A DNA stretch of 64,000 nucleotides from Ulva prolifera (Eukaryota; Chlorophyta; Ulvophyceae; Ulvales; Ulvaceae), in assembly GCA_023078555.1 (NCBI GenBank), contig CM041200.1, positions 1,620,001 to 1,684,000 of the forward strand, given 5' to 3'. Below are positions 1 through 10,284 of this stretch, piece by piece (position 1 is the first letter of the stretch; every line of letters starts with the position of its first letter). The notes under the pieces are model-generated. The model saw only the letters and a program-made list of their open reading frames with translations. It was not told the origin of the DNA and did not search any database. Position numbers and translations under genes: made by a program.

Positions 1-690
1 TCTTTGCGTCCTTGGCTGACACCTGCATGGACAGCACGTCGTGTCCTGATGGGGCCAGGTACATGTTGTGCACCTGGCACAATCGGTGCCCCACGATTGC
101 ATGTGGACACGCCTTGCTGTGACTGTCTTGACTCCCGTCCCAGGCTCGCTGAAACTGGGAGCTGGGAGGAAGTGGTTGGGCAAGGAGGGCTGTGTCGCTA
201 TGAGGAACTGCACCTGCTGCTTGACATCGAACACCTTGTCCTTGCGCTCGACCGTCTCGCGGTCGGAGTCGTCGTCAGATGTGGAAGGCAGGTCGATGCC
301 TGCAAGGTAGTCTCCCTTTGGGGCTGCAGGAGGAGGTACCTTCTTGACGCGGGGCCGAGATGGGCCGGCAGCGCCGTCCTTGCTGCTGTCCTTCTTCTTT
401 TCACTTTTGGACTTGTCTTTCGACTCATCCTTGACCTTCCTGCGTGCAGGCAGCGGGACTGAGGCGTGGAGCAGCTGAGTAGGGCTGCACACAACTGTGA
501 CGCTGTCTGCAAACTGAACTTGGGTCATATCCACGGGCAAAGAAGCTCACTTCTCCTTCTTCTTCTCTTTGTCCTTGTCTTTTACGTCCTTCTTCTCTTT
601 GGAGGGATCCTTTTCCTTCTTCTCCTTCTTCTCTTTGTCCTTCTTGTCCTTCTTCTTCTTGTCCTCGTCCACGACTTTATCCTTCGGCAT
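1..690 (-). CDS. N-terminus of probable ABC-F ATPase (ABCF4/GCN20-like), partial
   Basis: Three exons read leftward: 690-551 (ATG at 690), 439-214 and 22-1, running off the window. Donors GTGAGC and GTGCAG and acceptors ending CAG join them in phase. The first about 65 residues are almost only Lys, Asp and Glu. They are followed by GDYLAGIDLPSTSDDDSD, close to the GIDLP-acidic motif seen before the first ATPase cassette of plant ABCF4 proteins, and then VSAKDAK. ABC-F proteins are soluble twin-ATPase factors acting on ribosomes and eIF2 kinase control. No Walker motif lies inside the window, so the assignment rests on the N-terminal motif alone; another Lys-rich nucleolar or translation protein is possible. 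Confidence 0.42.
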
Positions 691-2334
691 GATGAGCTAC
701 CTCACAGCAGGATTCAGCAGCGAGACGATGCTAACGTGCCGGCTTGTCACAACGGAGTTCGGAACGAACAAGCAGTGGCGTGTCACTGAGCGGTTGTGGC
801 GATGTGGCCGTGGAAGCAGTTACAACGCCTGGCAGCGCGATCATGCACCTGCAGCATTACTTAGGAAACTTCTAGAGGTGGATTTCTTGGTATCAGCTCT
901 AGTAAGGTTCGGCGCAGTCGGCGATCGCCGTCTTCCATCGACGCCGCACCTGGTTTCAAGGAGGCGTGGCAGAATGTGCCGCGAACCCGTTCGCCGCCGC
1001 CCAGCCGTCGACCGGGCCACATACGGACGTCGCACCCCGAAGCATCACCCGCGGCATGGTAAGTGAAGCCCCCAAGTCCCTGACCTCCTGCAGGGCTTCT
1101 CATGAAAGGTTCAACTGTTCCCATGCTGAAGTCCGGAGAGTTCGAGACTTCGCCTTCGAAGGCGAGGATCCTTGTGATCAGACCTATCTTCAGCTCAATG
1201 TTTTCAAACATCAGCCAGGAATAGCGATCTGCTGCAACAACATATTGCGCATGTGTCCCTCTGTGTGTTCTGTCTTAGGTGCTACTGCCGGAGCCATTGC
1301 CAGATGCCATTTAAAAGGATGGGTGCCTGAACTTTCCACGCAAGGCCAGCTTTCGTCTGGGGCTGCCGGCGCGGCCCTTGGCATGCCGCGCGATTGTGAT
1401 ATGACTCGGGTGTACCACGTTGCAATGCTGTATCACTGCAGCTATTCCTGCAGGTACTCCTGCAGACCTCAGTATGTGATTCCGGTATTCAAAAGTTGTC
1501 GAGGCCATGTACATCGTTTGGCTAGATTTAAATTTCTGTTGTTTGCGATTTGACCCTACACTGTTCCGTACGTACTTCACTGTGTTTGTGTTCGCGCTTG
1601 CTGTTGAGGCCCCGGGTGCATGGAAGGTATTTGTGGTTGAAGCCGAAGAGATTACAAATCCCACATGCACTACATTCGCTGCTCGGGGGTGCACCAGTTT
1701 CTATCTGCCATGCCGTAGCTCATGTTCTGGTATGCACGCTGTTCACATCTACGTTCCGTGGCATCAGAGTGCATACCACATGTGGCGACGTTGCTTCACC
1801 CCAGCTGTGCTCAAATTATCAAATTATAGTACTCCTCGGATGCCCCGTCTGCTGTGATGCGCACAGTTTTGGGTGGCATGCACCTGTTTTGGTAGCCTTC
1901 GAGCTTTGGCCGACCGCCATAGAGCGCCAGAACGCGAATAATGAGCGATCAGATGGCCCAAAGACGTCGAAGAGGTCTTGCAGCAACTCTCACAGCCGTT
2001 TGTGGAAAATTGGGGTGCCACAATTTGCCCAGCAGCCTCGGCGAGCAAGTGCTGCGCAGGTCGAAATTTCTGATTGTTGTATCAGCCGCTTACGCCGAAA
2101 GGCTTTGAAAGATCGGTAACTTCTGTAGGGACGATTTGCGAAAGTCTATAGTACGGCGCATGGCGTTGTTTGCGCTGCGTGCCAGGCTAGTTTACGACTG
2201 AACATTTTTGTGCGGATGTTCAGTCGGCATGCCTGTCCCGCGGGCGCTCCGCATTGACAAGTGGCGGGGGCTCATAAGTGCCTTATCTGACTCTCAATCA
2301 CGCTTTTGGAGGCAGATTTATCCGGAGGTCAGGC
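691..2334. other. Intergenic region with one possible small exon
   Basis: No convincing gene. The first about 280 bases separate the leftward gene from anything rightward and may be a divergent promoter. A short + strand reading frame from ATG 974 (Arg-rich, about 28 codons) ends at a good donor, GGTAAGT, at 1058/1059, so it could be the first exon of a rightward transcript, but I could not follow it. Longer open frames here lack family features and disagree between strands. Confidence 0.3.
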
Positions 2335-4499
2335 ATGTGCGAGGTGGACAGAGGGATCACCGAAGCTTTGCGCACACAAGCTGTGCTTGCGCTGGAGGGC
2401 GACGCAAAGGAGTCGATCAAGCTTTCTGTCATGCTGGGGCATGTTGAACATGCAATCACGCAGAAGTCTGGAGCCACATGCCCGAGCGGCGGTGAACTCC
2501 AGGTGTGCACTAGTGCATGAAGCTGTGCTCGCTGGTCTTGAACGCACAACGTGTTGAGATGCCGTGCACGTCGATATTCCCGACTACATTTGTATGAAAT
2601 CGTGATGTGATACAGGCTGTCTGTGACCAGGGGATTGCGTCTATTGATGCGTTTGCAAGCGAGCTGCTTGCTAGCATCCTCTCAGGCACTGATCACAGCG
2701 CCCGTGCCGTCCTGAAGCTGATCATCTCCAGACTTGCTGGAAGCCTCAGTGCGAGTCTTCCAGCCGACGCCAAGCACAAACAGCACCTGTCGCGGCTTGC
2801 CATCTGGCTGCAGACCGGTAAGAAACGCAAAGGCCTGCAGATGGACTGCGCAGGGCTCACTCTTGCAGTCTACTGCCTCTCCCGGATGCTATGTGGCTCC
2901 CTGAAATGCCTCGCAGACGTCTGCATGTCGGTGTGTCCCTCCTGTCACTCCCAGCACCTATCCCAGAGCACCTCACACACCTACACACCCTCTTGGTGCA
3001 GACCCTTCACCGCCCCGACCTGCACGCCGACAGTGCACGTTCCACTGAAAGGCTCGCGATCACAGCAACACCGCAATGGTGCAGGTCGCAGAGGACCACT
3101 GCTGGATCAGCATCGATGGCAAGCTGCAGCGCAGCAGCGCAGCGGAGGTCGCGGCCGCCAGTTCAGCCCTGCAGGGCGAGCCGCCGCCCAGCGACGCCTG
3201 GGCCACATGGCTCTACTGCGCCGGCGAAGCCACAGTGTGCAATCCGGCGCAGGCCGTTGCTGCAATCCTGACATCGATGGACACCTGCATCGGCGAGAAG
3301 TCAGCGAATGAATCGGAGCATGCACGCGCACTGCAGAGGCAGCTGCTCGAGGGCATCGTTGCACGCAACCCCGCCGCGATGTACCCCAACGCAGCATGCG
3401 TGCTGGCAGAGCTGCAGCAGGACGCCGTGCTGGACGCGGCGCGCGAGGCCGCGGCCGCCGGGGGCGACGCCGTGCCGATGCTCCAGCGCCTGCAGGGTCC
3501 GTACACGGCCATGCGGAAGGCCGCGGGCGCATGTGTGGAGCCGCCTGGTGTGTGCTGCGCTGTGCAATCGTCCAGGCCATGCATTGCCACATTGAACAAT
3601 GCGCGGATGGGTGTGGTCTGTCGATGCCGTCGCGCATGAAATTTTCCGCCGCTCCGTCGATGTTGGTGTCTGTGCAGCAGGGGAAGCGCCAGCGGAGTGC
3701 CCACTGACGCTGGGCCCGGTGGCGCGGTTGCTGCCTGCGGAGAGCAACCGCAGCTGGTACCCTTTCTGGTTCTTGGCGTCGTTCCTCATGGACACGGCAG
3801 AGGCGCTCACTGACGACTTCACGGCATATGTCGGAGCGGACGCCACGCAGCTGGAGGTTCACCGGCTGTGCATGCATGCGCTGCAGATTGTCGCCGCAAG
3901 CCCGCTGCACAAGTACAGGTTGGCACCTGTGACCATTGCGCTGGGCCGGTCGGTGTGCATGTCTGCGATGTAGCTGGAGCTGTGGACATGGCTGAGCTTG
4001 CGCAGAACACCGCCAGCATGCTGTGATCCAGGAATGCACCGACTGGACGCTCTGGTACAGGTATTCAAAGAATGATGGCCAGCTGCACAAGGCGCTCGAA
4101 CAAGTGATGGAGGGTCTGGTGGACTACTTCGAGTTCCAGGGGAAGTTTGGGTGTCCTGTAGCTGTACAGGAGCAGTGCTTTGCCCAGTTTTTGCAGATCG
4201 TTGATCACATGGCAATATACTTTAGCAGCGTAGGCATCGGCAGTAAGTTCTGCAAGGAAATAATCAAGATCACGAAAATGCAGCCGATCGAGATCAGGTG
4301 CAAAGCTGCGAGTGAGTACAGCTTCAGTGCATCAAGTCTACATGGCTCAGCAAGCCTGTGGGAAACCGCTGCACCCCCACTCCGCGTGGCGCTTGAGTCC
4401 ACATCAAAGGATGAGTGTGGTGTGCCATCTGCTGAGGGGAACGCGTTGAATGGCGGGAGTGGGCGCAGAAAGCGCGCCCGTGTCCGCGATTACATGTGA
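2335..4499 (+). CDS. Unrecognised alpha-helical protein with basic C-terminus
   Basis: I do not recognise the family. Exon 1 is 2335-2502 (ATG 2335, donor AG|GTGTGC) and exon 2 is 2616-2817 (acceptor ACAG, donor G|GTAAGA). Further coding blocks lie at about 2953-3070, 3076-3540, 3690-3970 and 4032-4499. The blocks are Leu/Ala-rich and helical (for example LLASILSGTDHSARAVL and YCAGEATVCNPAQAVAAIL), suggesting a HEAT- or ARM-like solenoid. The last block ends in a hydrophilic tail with a basic cluster RRKRARVRDYM that could be a nuclear localisation signal. The middle block has high GC third positions like the gene at 10-17 kb. The join between the second and third coding frames near 3070 is unresolved. 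Confidence 0.55.
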
Positions 4500-4536
4500 A
4501 GACCAGCTCGAGGGAAAAAAGACGGGGCATGAATCA

Positions 4537-4545
4537 TGTAATAAA
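4537..4545 (+). promoter_or_regulatory. Poly(A) signal, TGTAA overlapping AATAAA
   Basis: TGTAA at 4537-4541 overlaps AATAAA at 4540-4545, about 40 bases past the stop of the upstream + strand gene. TGTAA is the usual polyadenylation element of many green algae. The convergent bHLH gene ends about 95 bases further on. Confidence 0.5.
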
Positions 4546-4638
4546 ACCACCCCAGAGCACGGAGCGGAATATCATTAGGTGAACGAAGAAGGATTCGATA
4601 AGCCCCCTTGCAGAGGCATGGGAGTGAATCGTGCTGCA

Positions 4639-6153
4639 TCATGCTGCCGGTGGGCGCAGCTGGGAGTCCCGATGCTGATCCACCATGTTTGCAGGAGGCC
4701 AGCCTGGTGGCATACTGCCCATTGGAGGGAAGTTATAGCCATGATTGTATCCCATTGGCTGGAGGGCAGGCTGCTTGCTTCCAACCGGAGGTGGCGGAAC
4801 AGCGGTGGCCGCCCCATCTCGACTGCTGTCGCCCGCAGCTGCACTGATAGATGGCTCCCCATTCACTGTGGGACCTGGATGCCCCATGTGCATCGGATCC
4901 CCGTGTTGCTTCTGTGACCCCTCCTGCTGCTGCATCCCCATCACTGGCGGACACATGTACGGTAGCATCGGCTGTGCCATTTGAGACATCATGCCCATTG
5001 GCCACATTGGCTGCGCAGGTTGGGCAGCACCTGCTGGCATCGCTGCCTGCGGAGACGCCATGCCCTTGCTCTGCAGTAGCTGCATAGCCATGTTCATCAT
5101 GGACATGGCCAGGGATGTTTGGTCCATTTGTGCTCCAGTGGGAGCAGCTGAGGCTGGTCCGGCTGCGGTTGGGGCTGGCATGGATGGCACGTCCGTTACA
5201 TCAAGTGCAGATCCACCAGTTTCAGGAACACCTGCACAGCTCCCATGAATCTCCATTTGTAAGGGACAGCAACACTGATCAGACACCTGCGATGGAAAAG
5301 ACAGACTAGAACAGTGAATTGGGGCAGACCGTGCACTGCTGTGCCTCTTGACGTGGAAGCGCCATCTGCCCGTGGTGATGGATTCAGGCCTCCTTGCATC
5401 ATCACCGACTGCTGATACAGGGCATGTCCACGCTTTGCCTCTTGTTCTTGCACTCTCTCCTCAAGCAGTTTATTCAACTGCCGCAGCTGATTATTCTCCA
5501 CGCGTAGCTGCCCAATCACGCGTACAGCATCCTCCAGAATGAGATTTCTGTCAGTCTTTGGAGCCTTACTCGGATCTATCAAGGCCGCGAGCTCTGTATA
5601 CCTGCGGATGTCCACGGCATGTGAGTGCGAGCTGTTCCAGAAGTATTGAGAAATCAAAAGCCCCATGTGCAATTCCCACGATGACGTTGCTACCCAAATT
5701 CTTGCTAACAGCAGAGCCGAGGTGCATCCGCTATGAGCGGCAGCTGCTCCCTTTCCGTCATGCTGACACGTCCGGTTTTCGATTTTCGTGCTTGGTAAAA
5801 AGAACGAAGCGTAACTTCAGGCGCATACCTATTATTGAGTTGCGCACGTCGCTGCTTTTCCCGGTACGCTTTCGTTCTAGCTGCTTGGCTGTCCGGTCTG
5901 GCTGCGTGGAGCTTTGTCGGTGGCTCAAAGTCACCTGCCTCGTCTCCACCATCTCCGCTATTTCCCACCTCTCGGGACCCGTCGCGAACATCATTATCTG
6001 CACTCCTTTGATCATTGTCTGGCGCCTCTGGAAGTATGTGCAGCATGTGCTCCGCGTCAGGAAGCATGTCCATTAACGATCCCCCTTGATCATGACCCAG
6101 ATCATTCCATAAAGATGCATGATCCCACATCTCATCTTTTGATTTTTCCGCCA
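4639..6153 (-). CDS. bHLH transcription factor, plant subgroup IVc (ILR3-like)
   Basis: Exon 1 runs from 6153 (MAEKSKDEMWD; an upstream in-frame start exists at 6181) to 5829, exon 2 is 5601-5330 and exon 3 is 5231-4639. The splice at 5829/5601 restores the bHLH domain: basic region KAYREKQRRAQLNNRYTEL, then loop and helix 2 KTDRNLILEDAVRVIGQLR, running into a leucine-zipper-like coiled coil. The E and R that contact the E-box are present. The C-terminal half is Met/Pro/Gln-rich and the protein ends LRPPAA, matching the LRPPVA-type end of land-plant ILR3 and its paralogues. In plants these factors switch on iron-deficiency genes and are held in check by BRUTUS-type E3 ligases. Function in iron control here is inferred from the family. 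Confidence 0.88.
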
Positions 6154-6181
6154 TGATGCGAGCTGCAAAGCTGTCGAACAC

Positions 6182-7176
6182 CGGCGCGACACGATCACAA
6201 TTGGCAGCCTGTAACGTCCACCAGAAAAATATCTAGCATTGGCTGGACTACAACAGAATGCGGGCAGCATGTGTAATGGCCATCACAATCTAGGCCTGTG
6301 GTACACCTGCGAACGCATGCGCCTATGCCTCTGCAGGGGGCCACGAGGTGAATCTGTGCATATGCATGTGCGGGCTGGCAATAAACTTCGATCCATTCCG
6401 CGCCAGACGCCATAATGGTCTGTCTGACCACAAAGTATGAAATGGTGAACGAGGATGCCAAAAACCTGCCGCCCTCGAAAGCATCCCATGCTGCGATCTC
6501 CTCCGACCTTTCGCGAACATGGTGTGTCAACAGCGGCGCCTGTCGGCGATCGAAACACCCTTGCCTCATCGATACCTTCCTAAGGTCCTCACAGCGATGC
6601 TTGTCACCGTTCTCTATCGCCTTCCGAACGAGATCTTTCGGTGACGGCAGGGCTGCTTGTTCACATGTATCGCTGTAACAACCGGTGTTTCACGCCCATG
6701 TGATTCCTCCTCGCAGTTCCGTTGTTCCGTGGGGGGCCTTGACGCGGAGTTTACTTTGAAAACAAATGCATTTAGGCTTTCATGGCATTGCTATCTCTGC
6801 TGCTCTGCTATGCCATGCCTGCATTACCGCCTTTTCATCCCCGCGGCCCCTGTGTGAGGCTGAGCTTTTCTGAAGCACCGGTGTCACACACAAACACTGA
6901 ACCAGGCGCCACATAGCAGATGTGCAGGTACTTATGCAGAGAAATCATCTTATGTGGCGAGCTGAATGAGTTTGTGCCCAGTGTGTGGGGCCAGTGGACA
7001 AAGTGTGTGCCATCATTAGCAGACACAAGCAGCTACACAAGCCATGATATTGATGAACCACTCAGATCATGGCACATTGGCGCCCGTAACGCTGCGTGAG
7101 AGGGAACCAAATTGATGAATCCACCATCTCCACGGCATAGAATGTCCGCTTGTAGCGATGCACCTAACTAGAATCC
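6182..7176. other. Intergenic, no gene seen
   Basis: This is the 5' flank of the bHLH gene, probably including its promoter and 5' leader. Open frames are short, lack family features and conflict between strands. Confidence 0.5.
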
Positions 7177-7509
7177 GTGAACACTGCACCTCCATGTCTC
7201 GACCCAGCCGGAAGGCTTTCCGCATGGAAACTTCAGCAGGATGGTGGGGTCTGGCTGCGTCCCCTGGCTTCACTGGAAGAATGTCAGTGGGTGAAACTCA
7301 TGCGCAGTGCGTCTGCGGTGGTGGGCATGACTCTGGGCACTCGATGTATCGAGGCTTCCTGCTACATGCTCAGCTCAACTGAGCGACTCATTCAGTATTC
7401 CGGGGACAATCGAAAAGCGACGCCACCACTGCAGGCATACGGAATGACTAAAGATGCCTTGTGCTGTGTGCTGAGGCGCTCGAGGGAGCACGGTTTCTTT
7501 CCAACAGCG
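7177..7509 (+). other. Possible exon of unknown gene
   Basis: An open + frame of about 110 codons ends at a plausible donor, GCG|GTAAGC, near 7509. It contains LMRSASAVVGMTLGTRCIEA and looks protein-like, but I recognise no family. It could be an upstream gene or an upstream exon on the transcript that continues into the YJU2 gene. Confidence 0.2.
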
Positions 7510-7708
7510 GTAAGCCCAGGAACAGCGTTGTATATCGCCTCAGGGCGCAGGCCTAGATCCTCTTACAAAGCTTATCGAAACGACGCTGAACGTCTGTTTG
7601 TGTTTGTACATTGAAAATGGCTGGACTGTCGCTGTCGGTGCGAATGATATTCTGCTGCCTGTGATCAATTGGCTAGACACTGTTTACCACCTTGAAAACC
7701 ATGCGCAG

Positions 7709-8955
7709 GCAGCACGAGCCGATAACTTTTACCACCCGCCTGACTGGGATCCTCGGAAGGAATCTCTCGATCAGGTGCGGTTTCCACCAATAACCGCGAT
7801 CACTGCTGCAATACGAGCTCGGCACGCCCCGGGCTTGAAGAGTATCGCGCAGCGTGTTACGGTAGATAATACTCACTGTTGTCATGCTGATCATCCATCC
7901 GTGATGTAGCATCATGGATCGCATCCTTTGCGAGAAAGAGCAAGAAAATTGGATCAAGGTATCCTGATCATCAGGTGTGTGCTGGCATTCACTATCCGTA
8001 TGCAAGCCCGGATGTGATGTTCTCACAAGAAAGTTAGCACGGCTTTTTGTATCTGTTATTGGCAGGATCATGTGTTGTGTGGATGGTGGTGTCATTCGCT
8101 GATGCAGGTTTGAGATGCCATACAATGTTTGGTGCCAAGGATGTGGAGATCTAATCGGCAAGGGCGTTCGATTCAATGCGGAAAAGAAGCAGACAGGCCA
8201 GTACCACTCTACCAAGGTCTGGTCGTTCACCATGAAGCACCACTGTGGATGCAAGATTGTGGTTCGAACTGACCCAAAAAGCTGTGAGTACATCTTGGAA
8301 GCGGGGGCACATCGCAAGGTCTGCATTTCCCCTGGATGCCTGTCACTCATCCTCTCTCATGAAGGCAACGTAGATGCTACAGCCATGGCTTGTTCAGCTG
8401 CTGTAAAGTGGCACCTCATCTGGAATGTAGGAGGAGTCGTTCAGGCCTAGAGATGCTCAAGTCATCGAACTACCCGACGAAGAGGAGAAAGCAAGACTAG
8501 CGACAGATCCACTCTTTAGGATGGAGCGTGAGAAGGAACGACTAGGGAGCTTGACAGAAGCGAAAGCCCAAGTTGCGCAGCTGGTCGAGCATTCAAAAGC
8601 CAGGGGGGCTGATGGGGCAGACGTGAAATGGAATCGCGAACTCAAGCGGGATATGCGCATTCGGAGACGGGAAGAGAAAGCTCTGGACAAGAAGCGTCAG
8701 GATATGGGTCTCAGTGACGATATTAAACTTCTGCCTGAAACAGTAGAGGACATTGCAGCTGCAAAAGCAGCCATGGCTCGGCATAGACAGCCCACTGCAG
8801 CACTAGCTTCGCGGCGTAAAGCAATCTTGAATCAAGACATCTTCAAGACTGCAAGCAAAAAGCGATTGAAGACTGCAGGAAAACTGTCCTCAACGGTGCA
8901 CAGGAGCCTGCACAACATAGCTTCCACGAGGCACAAAAGAAATAAATCGAGTTAG
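7709..8955 (+). CDS. Pre-mRNA splicing factor YJU2/CCDC130 (CWC16 family)
   Basis: Four exons: 7709-7774, 7910-7974, 8108-8318 and 8431-8955 (stop). The joins are in phase and rebuild the family order: AARADNFYHPPDW, HPLRERARKLDQGILIIR, FEMPYNVWCQGCGDLIGKG, then RFNAEKKQTGQYHSTKVW and CEYILEAGAHRKEESFRP. The CxxC in WCQGCG and the later Cys pair HHCGCK form the zinc site of this family. The C-terminal half is charged and coiled, ending in a Lys/Arg tail. CWC16 proteins join the spliceosome around the first catalytic step. The start codon was not found: plant homologues begin MSxLAAARADNF, so a tiny exon with the first few codons should lie upstream of the acceptor at 7708. TGTAA elements at 9070 and 9081 are candidate poly(A) signals. 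Confidence 0.93.
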
Positions 8956-9069
8956 GTTGCCTGGTAGAATTCAGCACGTGCGTTTACTGGGCGAGTTCGT
9001 GACGTACAGTGTGAGGTGGGGTCATCGTTGATGTTCTTTGAGCTTGATGTGCGCATGGCAGCGCAGTGG

Positions 9070-9085
9070 TGTAAATTTTTTGTAA
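9070..9085 (+). promoter_or_regulatory. Two TGTAA poly(A) elements after YJU2 gene
   Basis: TGTAA occurs at 9070-9074 and again at 9081-9085, about 115 bases past the stop codon of the splicing-factor gene, separated by a T run. The arrangement fits a green-algal polyadenylation site. Confidence 0.4.
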
Positions 9086-9159
9086 ACAGATATAACAACC
9101 TATTTCGCCGCTTTCTTACAGGACATTTCAACGTCAGGAGAGTCAGGGTCACCAGTGTC

Positions 9160-9723
9160 CTATGGCTGCAATGGTAAATCTGGGGATCGATTGAATGCTT
9201 CCAGTGCGAACGAAAACAGCGCCCAAGCTATCACAGCGAAACTTATACTACTTTCTCTGATTGCGACTGCTTTCTCACTCTCGCGCAGGTATCGCTCGAG
9301 TTCCAGCTGTAGTGGTACATCAATTGCTGTTGGCTGCCGCCGTGCCTCGGCCTCTAAAGAACTCTCGATGGTTTGATCATTGGTTCTTTCGAGACCATTG
9401 TTGGAGTCGCCGGAAGCACCAACGGCTGTGCGACCTAGTGCTTCCACAACTAGCACAATCAGAAACAAGGCAAATGCGGCCCCGATCCACCGGACATTGC
9501 CTCTTGCACCCACGACGTCAAAGGATTGCCACCGGACCGGCTCTAGGCTCTGCAATGCTTCGGTCAGTGTTTCATATGAGCCTACAAGCTGTGTAGGCAG
9601 ACCAAGCACCGCTGCTGCGCGATCTTGGCTTTGTGGCGCACGACGGAACGGAACAGTGAATGCCGGGGAGCACCGGGATGGACGACACAAGCGTCCGCGA
9701 GCAGCTTGAGCCTTCACCAGCAT
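9160..9723 (-). CDS. Small membrane protein, probably plastid-targeted
   Basis: Single-exon frame of 187 codons from ATG 9723 to the stop at 9160. The first about 45 residues are rich in Arg, Ala, Ser and Pro with almost no acidic residues, like an algal transit peptide. Two hydrophobic segments follow, WIGAAFALFLIVLVVEALG near residue 90 and SISFAVIAWALFSFALEAF near residue 165, joined by a polar, partly coiled linker. This suggests a hairpin in a plastid or mitochondrial inner membrane. I recognise no family. A TTG seven codons upstream is in frame but an ATG start is more likely. The start could also lie in an upstream exon. Confidence 0.6.
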   Translation of the reverse strand: MLVKAQAARGRLCRPSRCSPAFTVPFRRAPQSQDRAAAVLGLPTQLVGSYETLTEALQSLEPVRWQSFDVVGARGNVRWIGAAFALFLIVLVVEALGRTAVGASGDSNNGLERTNDQTIESSLEAEARRQPTAIDVPLQLELERYLRESEKAVAIRESSISFAVIAWALFSFALEAFNRSPDLPLQP

Positions 9724-10284
9724 TTCACTGCTATTTCCATGCAATCTTGGCCATCAATTCTAGAAGAATCAGCTTCGGAGCTGCTGTAGACGGCACCGTG
9801 TCGCAGATCGAGCTGTGTTCAGGCCACTTCGAACGTGCACGGCAGAGTCGCTGCCACTGCCAGAAATCGCGATCAAGTACCAAATATCAGTGATGTATCT
9901 CATGCCGTCAGCAGCTGTCGCGAAACGTCTGGGCCGATCCCACATGCCCGTGCGATACACCGCAGCCACGGCGCGACTGTGGGCAGCCCTGCGCCTCAGC
10001 TGCCAAGACGTCGGGACTGGTTGGCTCGATGAACACAGACGCGACTTATACACTTGAGCGCTGTATGAACGTTGTGCTGAAGCTAAGCGCGGTTGTGGAG
10101 CGTGGTCTGTATCATTAAGTTGTACGACACTTGAGCTGTCCCGTGCCATCAGCGTGTAGCGCATCTGCAACGGGGTGCATTGCAGTCTCTTAAAAAACAT
10201 GCGTGGCTGCTATACAATGTCACTTTGATGCGAAGTAGGCCTTGAGTATCGGAGTTTGTGCTTGTGCCTCTGGCGCAGCCCTGT
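9724..10284. other. Probable divergent promoter region
   Basis: Lies between the leftward membrane-protein gene and the rightward 10.3-17.4 kb gene. Both strands carry frames of 65-140 codons here, but none has recognisable features. I see no defined element. Confidence 0.4.

Noticed and set aside
466..789. Leu-rich hydrophobic + strand frame that looks like a membrane protein
   Set aside because: It is the complement of the Lys-rich N-terminal exon; AAG codons read as CTT on the other strand, producing false Leu runs.
5558..6076. 172-codon + strand frame
   Set aside because: Antisense to the bHLH domain exons.
7673..8350. 225-codon - strand open frame
   Set aside because: Covers the YJU2 exons in reverse; the + strand carries the conserved family sequence.
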